Source: Candidatus Poribacteria bacterium
GTDB lineage: Bacteria > Abyssobacteria > SURF-5
Assembly: GCA_016215705.1 (NCBI GenBank)
Contig: JACRIR010000228.1
Location: forward strand, 1-12,494
DNA length: 12,494 bases
Direction of reading: 5' to 3'
The notes under the pieces were generated by a model. The model worked only from the letters and a program-made list of their open reading frames with translations. It was not told the DNA's origin and did not search any database. The position numbers and the translations under genes were made by a program. Below are positions 1 to 7,522 of this stretch, one piece after another; the first letter of the stretch is position 1; the number at the start of each line of letters is the position of its first letter.

Positions 1-1
1 C

Positions 2-358
2 CTCCTCAATGCCAGCCGGGGACAGGTAATAGACGAGACAGCGCTCGTGACTCACTGTCAAAAGCATCCACACTTCCGGGCGGCGCTCGACGTGTTCGAG
101 GACGAGCCCCGAATGAAGCCCGGACTTGCCGAACTGGACAACGTGGTGATCGTGCCGCATCTCGGCTCCGCCACAAACTGGACACGCAGCGGAATGGCCA
201 TTCTGGCCGCCTCCAACGTGGCGGCTATTCTCATGGGATACCCGGTCTGGGGAAGTGAAGATATTTCGCTGTTCCTGGGAGAGAATCCGCCCAAAGCCGC
301 GCCGAGTATCGTGAACGCCAAAGAGCTGGGGCTCGCCACATATAAGAACACGCATTGA
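2..358 (+). CDS. NADH-type hydroxypyruvate/glyoxylate reductase, C-terminal part (5' truncated by window)
   Basis: This is the last 118 codons of a D-isomer-specific 2-hydroxyacid dehydrogenase, open from the window edge to a TGA at 356-358. The visible part starts in the end of the NAD-binding domain (NASRGQVIDETAL) and continues into the catalytic domain. The catalytic Glu of the DVFEDEP motif (codon 104-106) and the catalytic His of VPHLGSAT (158-160) are 18 residues apart, as usual in this family. The tail GYPVWG...PSIVNAKELGL closely resembles the C-terminus of plant peroxisomal hydroxypyruvate reductase HPR1, from family knowledge. The enzyme would reduce hydroxypyruvate (and glyoxylate) to D-glycerate in the cytoplasm. 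Placement upstream of SHMT and glycine cleavage genes fits a serine/glycine/glycerate route. The catalytic Arg and most of the cofactor site lie outside the window, so substrate preference rests on the C-terminal resemblance. Confidence 0.85.
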   Translation, partial: LLNASRGQVIDETALVTHCQKHPHFRAALDVFEDEPRMKPGLAELDNVVIVPHLGSATNWTRSGMAILAASNVAAILMGYPVWGSEDISLFLGENPPKAAPSIVNAKELGLATYKNTH

Positions 359-365
359 ATTCCGA

Positions 366-408
366 CTTAATTCGGGGACACCATGCGGCATGGTGTCCCC
401 GAATTAAG
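366..408. repeat. REP-like perfect palindrome, GGGGACA family (copy 1)
   Basis: Two perfectly complementary 21-nt arms (366-386 and 388-408) are separated by a single G. The core is AATTCGGGGACACCATGC. The palindrome starts 8 bp after the hydroxypyruvate reductase stop codon. There is no following T-run, so a classical intrinsic terminator is not supported, although the hairpin could still stabilise a 3' end. The same core recurs at 3803-3941 and, in a variant form, at 7291-7337, which identifies a dispersed intergenic family rather than a gene-specific element. Confidence 0.9.
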
Positions 409-444
409 GAAAACAGTCTCCATAATTGGTAAACGGGCGCAGAA

Positions 445-525
445 TTCTGTAGGTGCGAATTCATTCGCATAATGTTTTCGGGCGATTTTCAGGTGGCGTC
501 TGCGAATAAATTCGCACCTACAGAA
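445..525. repeat. Bipartite inverted repeat (BIME-like), GTAGGTGCGAAT family
   Basis: A left arm at 445-469 pairs with a right arm at 501-525 with 24 of 25 positions complementary, around a 31-bp spacer. Each arm has its own small palindrome (TGCGAAT-2 nt-ATTCGCA at 454-469 and 501-516), giving the nested structure of two facing REP units. The adjoining sequence AACTACGGGACAGTCTC (524-540) reappears inverted at 11049-11065. No protein-coding signal was seen here. Confidence 0.85.
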
Positions 526-627
526 CTACGGGACAGTCTCGATGGGGGATTTTTCCACGATCTGCGCTTAGACTCGCTTTCTTTTATGATTAACCACGCG
601 CCGGCGCCGTGATCAGGAGCTCCTGAA

Positions 628-1149
628 ATGCAGCGAACAAAGAATACCAACGTCACCTTGATCGGCATGCCCGGCGTCGGGAAGAGCGTGATAGGCCGGG
701 AATTAGCCCAAAGGATGGGATATGCTTTTATTGACACCGATGTGACAATCGAAAAGCGCGCCGGCCTGAAGCTGCAGCAAATCCTCGATACCTTCGGCGA
801 GGAGAAATTCATGAAGCTCGAAGAGCAAGCGGCATTAGACATCGGGAAAACGGACAAATGCATAATCTCCCCCGGAGGAAGTATAATCTACTCGGAAAGA
901 GCAATGAAGTTTTTGGCGGAGAATTCCCGGATTGTTTTCCTGAAGATGTCGTTCAGCGGCATCCGGAAGCGGCTTGCTAATATGGACACGAGAGGAATAG
1001 TCGGGTTAAAGAAGAAAGGTCTGAAGGCGCTCTTCGACGAGCGGTCGGTTCTCTACGAAAGATGCGCCGATATCAAAATCGAATTATCCGATAAGGACGA
1101 TTTGGACACCGTCGTCAAAACAGTCATTGGGGAGGCGTTCGGCAGATGA
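628..1149 (+). CDS. Shikimate kinase-like P-loop kinase (GGS variant)
   Basis: This 173-residue protein has the size and layout of the shikimate kinase family. It shows a Walker A loop GMPGVGKS (13-20), the DTD motif (36-38), a PGGS turn (82-85) where true shikimate kinases have a GGG motif, and the late Arg in FDERSVLYERCAD (R139). The FRxxE motif that supplies the shikimate-binding Arg reads FMKLE here (61-65), so that Arg is replaced by Met. ATP-dependent small-molecule phosphorylation is likely, but shikimate as substrate is doubtful. An AGGAG site (615-619) lies 8 nt before the ATG and supports this start. That site sits inside a 12-bp palindrome (614-625) that could fold over it. The stop overlaps the next start by 4 bp (ATGA), implying one transcript and coupled translation with the gcvT-glyA fusion. 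A role on glycerate or another serine-pathway compound is possible but unproven. Confidence 0.85.
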   Translation: MQRTKNTNVTLIGMPGVGKSVIGRELAQRMGYAFIDTDVTIEKRAGLKLQQILDTFGEEKFMKLEEQAALDIGKTDKCIISPGGSIIYSERAMKFLAENSRIVFLKMSFSGIRKRLANMDTRGIVGLKKKGLKALFDERSVLYERCADIKIELSDKDDLDTVVKTVIGEAFGR

Positions 1150-3791
1150 ATAAGCTTGGGCGGACCGTTTTCTATGACCGGCATGTCGCGCTCGGCGCAA
1201 GAATAGTGGAATTCGCAGGCTGGGAAATGCCCGTCTCGTATCCCACTGGAACCGTTGCCGAACATTTGGCCACCCGCAGGACAGCCGGCTTGTTCGACAT
1301 CTCTCACATGGGCCGCATGCTCGTCGGAGGAAGCGGCGCGATTGCCTTCCTCCAGCATGTTCTGAGCAATAACGCCCTGGCTCTCGAGGTCGGCGAAGCC
1401 CAATACACCCTCATACCGAACAGCAACGGCGGCGCCGTCGATGACGCTTATCTGTACCGCTTCGTCGAGGATCAATACCTCCTGGTCGTCAATGCCGCCA
1501 ACCATCAGAAAGATTGGGAACATTTCCAGCCGTTCCTTTCCGATTTCCCGAATGTGGACTTGAGAGATCGGACGAAGGAACTGGCGATGCTTGCTCTGCA
1601 AGGACCGATGTCGCGCGAGATGCTCCTTAAGATAATACAATCCGGCCGTTTGCCCGAGCCATTGCACAACGCCACAAGCATCGCAAGAATGTGCGACGCT
1701 CAGGTGATGATTGGCCGCACCGGATACACCGGAGAGCCGATTCGCTTCGAGTTGTTTATAGGCCGCGAACATGCCCTGCGGCTATGGGACAAACTCGTCG
1801 AAGTTGGCGCAACGCCGTGCGGACTCGGCGCGCGCGACACGCTTCGGCTCGAGGCAGCCCTGCCGCTTTACGGCCACGAATTGGGGCGCGACATCGAGGG
1901 CAAGGATATCCCCGCTTTCGCCGTCCCGCTCTCCAAGTTCGCCGTGAGCTTTTCTCCGCTCAAGGGCGAATACGTCGCCAGGGCGGCTCTCACGCGCCAG
2001 CAGGCGGCATTCAAGAAGATTGTGTTCGGCGACTATTCGCTCATCTCCGACCTTCCGCGAATGATCAGGCCCATCGCGATGGTCGGCAGGGGAGTCGCCC
2101 GCGCCGGCGACAAGATGTTCAAGGACGACGCATGCGTCGGTTACGTTACCAGCGGCACCACGACTCCCATGTGGGTTTTCGAGGGCGAGGGGCTGGCCTC
2201 TCGACCGACGGATCAACATAAACTGCGCTCAATCGGTCTTGCTCTGATCGACAGCGATATCGAAGAAGACGAAAAACTGGCCGTCGAGGTTCGCGGGAAA
2301 CGGATCGAGGCAGTGGTGGTTCCGTATCATATTTCGAGCGAGACCCCTCCATATGCCCGGCCGATTGTGTACGGCTGCAAGCTTGCGCAGAAAAAGAGCT
2401 CGAATGAGGAAGGCCCCAGAAAAGCATATCGCTTGCTGGAGACCGCTCTCCAAAACACCATCTGGCGGCAGCAGGAATGCATAAATCTCATCCCATCCGA
2501 GATGACGCTCTCGCCCATGGCAAGGCTGCTATCGGTGATCGACCCCGCATTCCGGTATGCCGAGCACAAAAAGGTGAAGGCTTTCTATGACGCCGAGATT
2601 TTCTATTATCAAGGCACGGATTTCATAGCGGAAGTCGAGCGGCTCCTGGAAGAGGAAATCAAGAAGTTCCTCGGCTGCAAGGAAGTCGAGATGCGCCCCA
2701 TCAGCGGGCAAATGGCCAACATGGCTTTGTTCAGCGCGCTGGTCGATTATTTCAATCTACCCGACCGCAAGCGCGAGCAGCGCCGGATCGCGCGGGTGAT
2801 GAATCACTACCTCGGCAAAGGCGGACATCTCAGCGCTCAGCCTCTGGGCGCCCTGCGCGACTATCTCGCGCGCGACCCGAACACGGAAAGGCCGGCGGTC
2901 GTAAACTTCCCCGTCCTCGAGGACAACCGCTACCAAATCGACTTGCCCGCCACGCTCGAATTGATTGACAGATTCAGGCCGGAGCTGATCATCTTCGGCA
3001 AAAGCGTCTTTCTTCACAAGGAGCCCGTTGCCGAGGTCCGCCGCTTCCTGGAAGACCGGAAGATTAACGCCTTCATTCTATACGATGCGGCGCACGTCTT
3101 CGGACTCATCGGCCCACAATTCCAGGACCCGTTCGCGGAGGGCGCCGACTTCGTTACCGGCTCTACTCACAAAACGTTCTTCGGCACGCAGCGCGGCGTC
3201 ATCGGCTCGCTTTTTCTCGAGCATGAAAAACGGTACGAGCTCTGGGAGGCCGTGCGCAGGCGCGCATTCCCCGGTTCCGTCTCGAATCATCATCTTGGCA
3301 CATTGCTCGGACTGTTGATGGCATCCTATGAGATGAATCATTTCAAGGACCAATATCAGCCTCGCGTCATTGCGAATGCCAAAACATTCGCACGCGCGCT
3401 GAAGGACTGCGGCCTGCAAGTGGCCGGCGACCCGGCGGTCGGCTTCACCGAGACCCACCAGGTGGTGGTTCATGTCGGACACGGGCGGGGACCCGAAATC
3501 GCAAGGCGTCTCGAGACCAACAACATCATATGTAATTACCAGGCTACGCCCGACGACGAAGGCTTCTCGGCGGCCGGCGCTTTGCGGCTCGGCGTGGCGG
3601 AAATGACCCGCTTCGGCATGGCGGAGACGCAATTCCGCCAACTGGCCGGATTGATTCAAGAGGTGATCAGAAACGGCAGTGATGTAAGCGATCAAGTGAA
3701 GGCTTTGAGGAAACCGTTCTGCGAGCTTCAGTTCTGTTTCCGGGGAGATGAATACGCAGACGTACTGAAAAGGCTTCGCAACTTGTTGTAA
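1146..3791 (+). CDS. GcvT-SHMT fusion: aminomethyltransferase joined to serine hydroxymethyltransferase
   Basis: The single 881-residue frame has no internal stop. Residues about 1-405 are GcvT (T protein): FAGWEMPV (23-30), FDISHMGR (50-57), the folate-site Asp pair in GGAVDDAYLY (95-104), RTGYTGE (191-197), GLGARDTLRLEA (226-237) and YVTSGTTTP (333-341). Residues about 420-881 are a PLP-dependent serine hydroxymethyltransferase: SEM (451-453), SGQMAN (520-525), KGGHLS (558-563), YDAAH with the pyridine-binding Asp (D647), the PLP lysine in STHKT (K676), and ALRLG with the carboxylate-binding Arg (R814). The SHMT half is divergent from E. coli GlyA. The GcvT half has extra residues around 342-362. 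T protein makes 5,10-methylene-tetrahydrofolate and ammonia from the aminomethyl group on GcvH; SHMT uses that folate plus glycine to make serine, so the fusion joins consecutive steps. GGGGAGG (1129-1135) lies 10 nt before the ATG, inside the upstream gene. Cytoplasmic. Confidence 0.93.
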   Translation: MNKLGRTVFYDRHVALGARIVEFAGWEMPVSYPTGTVAEHLATRRTAGLFDISHMGRMLVGGSGAIAFLQHVLSNNALALEVGEAQYTLIPNSNGGAVDDAYLYRFVEDQYLLVVNAANHQKDWEHFQPFLSDFPNVDLRDRTKELAMLALQGPMSREMLLKIIQSGRLPEPLHNATSIARMCDAQVMIGRTGYTGEPIRFELFIGREHALRLWDKLVEVGATPCGLGARDTLRLEAALPLYGHELGRDIEGKDIPAFAVPLSKFAVSFSPLKGEYVARAALTRQQAAFKKIVFGDYSLISDLPRMIRPIAMVGRGVARAGDKMFKDDACVGYVTSGTTTPMWVFEGEGLASRPTDQHKLRSIGLALIDSDIEEDEKLAVEVRGKRIEAVVVPYHISSETPPYARPIVYGCKLAQKKSSNEEGPRKAYRLLETALQNTIWRQQECINLIPSEMTLSPMARLLSVIDPAFRYAEHKKVKAFYDAEIFYYQGTDFIAEVERLLEEEIKKFLGCKEVEMRPISGQMANMALFSALVDYFNLPDRKREQRRIARVMNHYLGKGGHLSAQPLGALRDYLARDPNTERPAVVNFPVLEDNRYQIDLPATLELIDRFRPELIIFGKSVFLHKEPVAEVRRFLEDRKINAFILYDAAHVFGLIGPQFQDPFAEGADFVTGSTHKTFFGTQRGVIGSLFLEHEKRYELWEAVRRRAFPGSVSNHHLGTLLGLLMASYEMNHFKDQYQPRVIANAKTFARALKDCGLQVAGDPAVGFTETHQVVVHVGHGRGPEIARRLETNNIICNYQATPDDEGFSAAGALRLGVAEMTRFGMAETQFRQLAGLIQEVIRNGSDVSDQVKALRKPFCELQFCFRGDEYADVLKRLRNLL

Positions 3792-3802
3792 ACTATCAGC
3801 GG

Positions 3803-3941
3803 CCCTTAATTCGGGGACACGATGCGGCTTATTCGGGGACACCTTGCCACCCTTAATTCGGGGACACGATGCGGCTTATTCGGGGACACCTTGCCACCCT
3901 TAATTCGGGGACACGATGCGGCATCGTGTCCCCGAATTAAG
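3803..3941. repeat. 47-bp tandem repeat ending in a REP-like palindrome (copy 2)
   Basis: A 47-bp unit starts at 3803 and 3850, and a third partial copy starts at 3897. Each full unit contains two half-sites with the TTCGGGGACAC core, both in direct orientation. The third copy becomes a perfect palindrome with 21-nt arms at 3899-3919 and 3921-3941 around one G. The array fills the gap between the gcvT-glyA fusion and gcvH. The full units are identical to each other, which suggests a recent local duplication. Confidence 0.92.
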
Positions 3942-4000
3942 AAAACCAGCGGCTGGCTTCCCAGGAGTGAAGCAATCTCCGTGATTCTTTTGTTTCTTTC

Positions 4001-4035
4001 AACCACGAACCATGAACTGTAAACCATGAACCATC
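4001..4035. repeat. Short heptamer repeat tract (AACCATG type)
   Basis: Five consecutive 7-bp units (AACCACG, AACCATG, AACTGTA, AACCATG, AACCATC) lie directly upstream of gcvH. They belong to the same family as the 21-unit tract before lipB. Confidence 0.75.
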
Positions 4036-4062
4036 TTTCTCAAAACCAAAGGGGCCGAACGC

Positions 4063-4467
4063 ATGAAGAAAATGAGTGAATTCAGATTGCCTGATGACGT
4101 GCGTTACTCCGAAGACCACGAATGGGCCAGACTCGAAGGCGATGCGATAAGGGTGGGCATCTCCGACTATGCCCAGGACCAGCTTGGAGACATTACATTC
4201 GTGGGAATGCCTAATGTCGGCGACGCTTTCAGTCAGAAACAGGAATTCGGAACAGTGGAATCGACAAAGGCTGTCTCCGAATTGTTCATGCCGATCGGGG
4301 GAAAGGTCCTCGAAGTAAACGAGGCGCTGGAGGAGTCACCCGGCCTCGTGAATGAGGACCCATATGGCCGGGGTTGGCTAATCCTTGTGAAACCTGATAA
4401 TCCCGACGAGTTTAATTCCTTGATGACCAAAGGTGATTACGCTAAACGACTGAAAGGTGCGGAATAG
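4063..4467 (+). CDS. gcvH: Glycine cleavage system H protein
   Basis: This 134-residue protein matches GcvH throughout: YSEDHEWARLEGD (15-27), the fold core GISDYAQDQLGDITFVGMP (32-50) and the lipoylation site GTVESTKA with acceptor Lys69. GcvH carries the lipoyl arm that takes the aminomethyl group from P protein to T protein and is then reoxidised by dihydrolipoamide dehydrogenase. The start at 4063 is preferred over the in-frame ATG at 4072 because AAAGGGG (4048-4054) sits 8 nt ahead of it. The stop codon TAG directly abuts the ATG of gcvPA, so translation is probably coupled. Its lipoyl group would be supplied through the nearby lipB product. Normal length; no key residue is missing. Confidence 0.96.
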   Translation: MKKMSEFRLPDDVRYSEDHEWARLEGDAIRVGISDYAQDQLGDITFVGMPNVGDAFSQKQEFGTVESTKAVSELFMPIGGKVLEVNEALEESPGLVNEDPYGRGWLILVKPDNPDEFNSLMTKGDYAKRLKGAE

Positions 4468-5799
4468 ATGCGTTTCTTGCCTCACACTGATGAAGATATC
4501 GCTTCAATGCTTCAGACAATCGGCCTGGCTGGACTCGACGACCTTTTCGCAGTCATTCCCGGGCCCTGCCGGTTTCAAGGCAAGCTCAATCTTCCCGAGC
4601 CGATGACCGAATGGGAACTGCGCGAGCATATGACCCGCCTATCAGACAGCATGGCGGCAAGCCGGGGATACAAGGTCTTCATGGGGGCCGGCAGCTACGA
4701 ACATCACATTCCCGAGACCGTGACGTATCTCACCGGCAGGTCCGAATTTTCGACGGCCTACACTCCCTACCAGCCGGAATTGAGCCAGGGCACTCTGCAA
4801 GCCATCTATGAATATCAGACGCTCGTGGCCCGGCTCCTCGGCATGGAAGTCGCCAACGCCTCGCTCTATGACGGCGCGTCGGCCCTTGCCGAGGCGCTGC
4901 TCATGGCCATTCGAATAACAAGAAGGAAAAAGGTGGCGATCTCCCGCCTGATCAACCCCCTGTATCGTCAAGTGGTGAGAACATACCTCGAACCCACGGG
5001 ATATGAAATAATCGAGTTCGGATACGACACGCATGGGCTCACGGACCTCTCAACCCTGGACGCGCATAACGACCTCGCCGCCATCGCCGTTCAATCCCCG
5101 AATTTTCTTGGCGTCGTGGAGCCTCTTGAGAGCATCGCCCGGAAAACTCACGAGAAGAAAGCGCTTGCCGTGGTCGCATTCACGGAACCGCTGGCCTACG
5201 GAATTCTGAAAAGCCCCGGCAAGCTGGGGGCCGACATAGCCTGCGGAGAAGGGCAAAGTCTCGGTATCCCCCAATGGTTCGGAGGACCGGGGCTGGGAAT
5301 GTTCGCGACCCGGATGAGTCACGTCCGCAACATGCCCGGTCGCCTCGTGGGGCAAGCTGTGGACGCCGGCGGAAAACGCGGCTTCGTCCTCACACTTGCC
5401 ACGCGCGAGCAGCATATCCGTCGGGAAAAAGCGACATCTAACATTTGCACGAATCATAGTCTGTGTGCGTTGGCCTCTGCAGTCTATATGGCCTCTTTGG
5501 GCGGCAGCGGCATTCGCTCTCTCGCGCGACTGAACTACGACAAATGCGAATATCTGAAGGCCGAGTTGAAAAAGATAGGGTGCAAGATTCCCTTCGCCGC
5601 GCCCACGTTCAATGAATTCGTAGTGGAATATCCGGCAGGCGCGAAAACCCTGTATGCAGACTTGCTGAAAAAGAACATTGTGGCCGGCCTGCCTCTGGCT
5701 GCCCATTTTCCCGAACTCGAAGGACACTATCTCTTGTGCGTCACCGAAACCAAAACCAAAGACGATATGGATGCCCTTGTCAAGGGGGTTCGACAATGA
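4468..5799 (+). CDS. gcvPA: Glycine dehydrogenase (decarboxylating) subunit 1
   Basis: This 443-residue protein is the N-terminal half of a split P protein. Recognisable stretches are GAGSYEHHIP (73-82), AYTPYQPELSQGTLQ (97-111), SLYDGASALAEA (132-143), the GEGQSLG...FGGPGLG segment and the REQHIRREKATSNICTN segment, which are typical of GcvPA. GcvPA has no PLP lysine of its own and pairs with GcvPB to form the active decarboxylase acting on glycine and lipoylated GcvH. AAAGGTG (4453-4459) precedes the ATG by 8 nt. Its TGA overlaps the gcvPB ATG by 4 bp, which fits equal, coupled synthesis of the two subunits. Length matches the family. Confidence 0.96.
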   Translation: MRFLPHTDEDIASMLQTIGLAGLDDLFAVIPGPCRFQGKLNLPEPMTEWELREHMTRLSDSMAASRGYKVFMGAGSYEHHIPETVTYLTGRSEFSTAYTPYQPELSQGTLQAIYEYQTLVARLLGMEVANASLYDGASALAEALLMAIRITRRKKVAISRLINPLYRQVVRTYLEPTGYEIIEFGYDTHGLTDLSTLDAHNDLAAIAVQSPNFLGVVEPLESIARKTHEKKALAVVAFTEPLAYGILKSPGKLGADIACGEGQSLGIPQWFGGPGLGMFATRMSHVRNMPGRLVGQAVDAGGKRGFVLTLATREQHIRREKATSNICTNHSLCALASAVYMASLGGSGIRSLARLNYDKCEYLKAELKKIGCKIPFAAPTFNEFVVEYPAGAKTLYADLLKKNIVAGLPLAAHFPELEGHYLLCVTETKTKDDMDALVKGVRQ

Positions 5800-7253
5800 C
5801 GGATTTCTCCGGCACAACGGGCCTGATCTTCAACGAGCCGCTGCTCTGGGAAAAAGGGAGGAAAGGGCGGACGGGGATGAGCCTTCCCCGCCGCGACGTT
5901 GGAACCTACGCGCTGGACGAAAGCCTCTGCGGCGACGGCCCTGACTTCCCCGACCTGAGCGAGCCCGAAGTGGCGCGGCACTACGTGCGGCTCTCCCAAT
6001 GGAACTTCGGAGTGGATTCCGGCCTGTATCCATTGGGTTCGTGCACCATGAAGTACAACCCGAAACTGAACGAAAAAATGGCGAGCCTGCAGGGGTTCAC
6101 CGGAGCGCATCCGCTGCTTCCCGCCGAACTCTCACAGGGGGCGCTGAGGCTGATGTTCGAGCTCGAGCGCCTGCTGGCCGAGATCACCGGCATGGACGCT
6201 GTCTCGCTTCAACCCGCTGCCGGCGCGCATGGCGAACTCGCCGGAATGCTTATCATTCATGCGTATCACAAAAGCAATGGCGCCGCCCGATCAAAAATCA
6301 TCGTGCCGGATACGGCGCACGGAACAAACCCGGCCAGCGCCGCCCTCTGCGGCTACAAGCCTGTGGCGGTAAAGTCTAATGAGCAGGGAGTCCTTTCCCC
6401 CGAGGCAGTCGCCGAAATCATGGACAGTGAAACAGCGGGAATCATGATTACTAATCCGAATACCCTCGGCCTTTTCGAGCGGAGTATCAGGGAGATTGCC
6501 GAGATAGTCCACAAGAAAGGCGGGCTTGTGTATGGCGACGGCGCAAACATGAACGCCGTAATGGGTATCGTCAGAATGGGTGACATCGGAGTTGACGTGC
6601 AGCATCTCAACCTCCACAAAACTTTCTCCACACCTCACGGAGGCGGCGGTCCCGGCGCCGGTCCGGTATGCGTGAAAAAGAATCTCGAAAAATTCCTGCC
6701 CGTTCCCCGAATAATCGAGAATCATGGCGCCTATTCTCTTTCATACGATTCTGCAGAATCCATCGGCAAAATCCACGCCTTCTACGGAAACTTCGGCGTC
6801 ATGATAAAGGCCTACGGTTACATACTCAGCATGGGCGCGGAATCCCTCAAAAAGGCCAGCCAACTCGCCGTCCTCAACGCCAACTACATCAAGGCCAAAC
6901 TGAAAGATGTTTTTCATCTCGCATACGACCAGCCCTGCATGCACGAATGCGTATTCTCCGATAAACTGCAAAAACAAAACGGCGTCACAACGCTCGATAT
7001 TGCCAAACGGCTGATCGACTACGGATTCCATCCGCCCACCGTCTATTTCCCGCTCGTGGTGAGCGGCTCAATTATGATTGAGCCCACGGAGACCGAGTCG
7101 AAAGAAGATATAGATCAGTTCGTGGAAGCATGTAAGGCCGTCGTCGCCGAAGCCAAGGAGAACCCGGAGCTTCTGCATGCGGCGCCCACACGCACAAAAG
7201 TGAGAAGGCTTGACGAAACAAACGCGACAAGACATCCGTGCCTGACGGGCTAA
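5796..7253 (+). CDS. gcvPB: Glycine dehydrogenase (decarboxylating) subunit 2
   Basis: This 485-residue protein is the PLP-binding half of split P protein. Diagnostic segments are YPLGSCTMKYNPK (78-90), HPLLPAELSQGAL (105-117), LQPAAGAHGELAG (138-150), the DGANMNA segment, and LHKTFSTPHGGGGPG with the PLP Schiff-base Lys275. With GcvPA it decarboxylates glycine and loads the aminomethyl group onto GcvH. The reading frame opens further upstream (an ATG at 5736 lies in gcvPA), but 5796 is chosen because it gives the standard ATGA overlap, has AAGGGGG (5782-5788) 7 nt ahead, and matches the usual family N-terminus. A REP-like palindrome follows 37 bp after the stop. Confidence 0.96.
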   Translation: MTDFSGTTGLIFNEPLLWEKGRKGRTGMSLPRRDVGTYALDESLCGDGPDFPDLSEPEVARHYVRLSQWNFGVDSGLYPLGSCTMKYNPKLNEKMASLQGFTGAHPLLPAELSQGALRLMFELERLLAEITGMDAVSLQPAAGAHGELAGMLIIHAYHKSNGAARSKIIVPDTAHGTNPASAALCGYKPVAVKSNEQGVLSPEAVAEIMDSETAGIMITNPNTLGLFERSIREIAEIVHKKGGLVYGDGANMNAVMGIVRMGDIGVDVQHLNLHKTFSTPHGGGGPGAGPVCVKKNLEKFLPVPRIIENHGAYSLSYDSAESIGKIHAFYGNFGVMIKAYGYILSMGAESLKKASQLAVLNANYIKAKLKDVFHLAYDQPCMHECVFSDKLQKQNGVTTLDIAKRLIDYGFHPPTVYFPLVVSGSIMIEPTETESKEDIDQFVEACKAVVAEAKENPELLHAAPTRTKVRRLDETNATRHPCLTG

Positions 7254-7290
7254 AGAAGGGGAGCGGAAGAACATGGACATGATGCCGCAT

Positions 7291-7337
7291 CCGGAAAATC
7301 GGGGACATGATGCCCCATCGTGTCCCCGATTTTCCGG
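7291..7337. repeat. REP-like palindrome, variant sequence (copy 3)
   Basis: Arms 7291-7312 and 7316-7337 (22 nt each) are complementary except for one T/C position and enclose a CCC loop. The core CGGGGACATGATG is shared with the palindromes at 366-408 and 3803-3941, but the outer arms read CCGGAAAAT instead of TTAATT, so this is a second subfamily. It lies between gcvPB and lipB. No U-tract follows it. Confidence 0.88.
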
Positions 7338-7375
7338 CGAAGGAGAGGGAAACCTAGTTCATGGTTCCTGCAACA

Positions 7376-7522
7376 AACCATAAACCATAAACTATGAACC
7401 ATGAACTATGAACCATAAACCATAAACTATGAACCATGAACTATGAACCATGAACCATAAACTATGAACTATGAACCATGAACCATGAACTATGAACCAT
7501 GAACCATGAACCATGAACCATT
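7376..7522. repeat. Heptamer minisatellite, 21 units of AACYATR type
   Basis: Exactly 21 contiguous 7-bp units (AACCATG, AACCATA, AACTATG; the last is AACCATT) fill 147 bp and end immediately before the GTG taken as the lipB start. One further unit lies at 7526-7532 inside the gene, and an inverted copy (AGTTCATGGTT, 7356-7366) precedes the tract. No ribosome binding site is visible in the tract. Repeat number is likely to vary between strains, which could change the distance from promoter to lipB. Confidence 0.92.

Noticed and set aside
366-408. Intrinsic terminator after hydroxypyruvate reductase
   Set aside because: The hairpin is strong but lacks a T-run and belongs to a dispersed REP-like family. 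The palindrome at 7291-7337 was judged the same way.
541-627. Glycine riboswitch or strong promoter ahead of the kinase/gcv block
   Set aside because: I could not trace a glycine aptamer core, and the TATGAT at 585-590 has no -35 element at 16-18 bp spacing.
3078-3842. 254-codon open frame on the minus strand opposite the SHMT half
   Set aside because: It is antisense to a coding region with clear SHMT motifs, shows no recognisable domain, and runs into the REP array. The minus-strand frames at 1053-1772 and 5050-5817 were dropped for the same reason.
3803-3941. Possible small CRISPR array
   Set aside because: The 47-bp units are contiguous and identical with no unique spacers, and they are made of REP half-sites.
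3822-4022. 66-codon + strand frame over the 47-bp repeat array
   Set aside because: The translation is just the repeat, with a duplicated peptide and no homology.
5736-5795. Longer gcvPB with an upstream ATG inside gcvPA
   Set aside because: It would add 20 low-complexity residues unlike the family. The ATG at 5796 has a ribosome binding site and the usual 4-bp overlap.
7376-7522. Heptamer tract as a CRISPR or as coding sequence
   Set aside because: There are no spacers, and 7-bp periodicity is incompatible with a maintained frame. It is a minisatellite.
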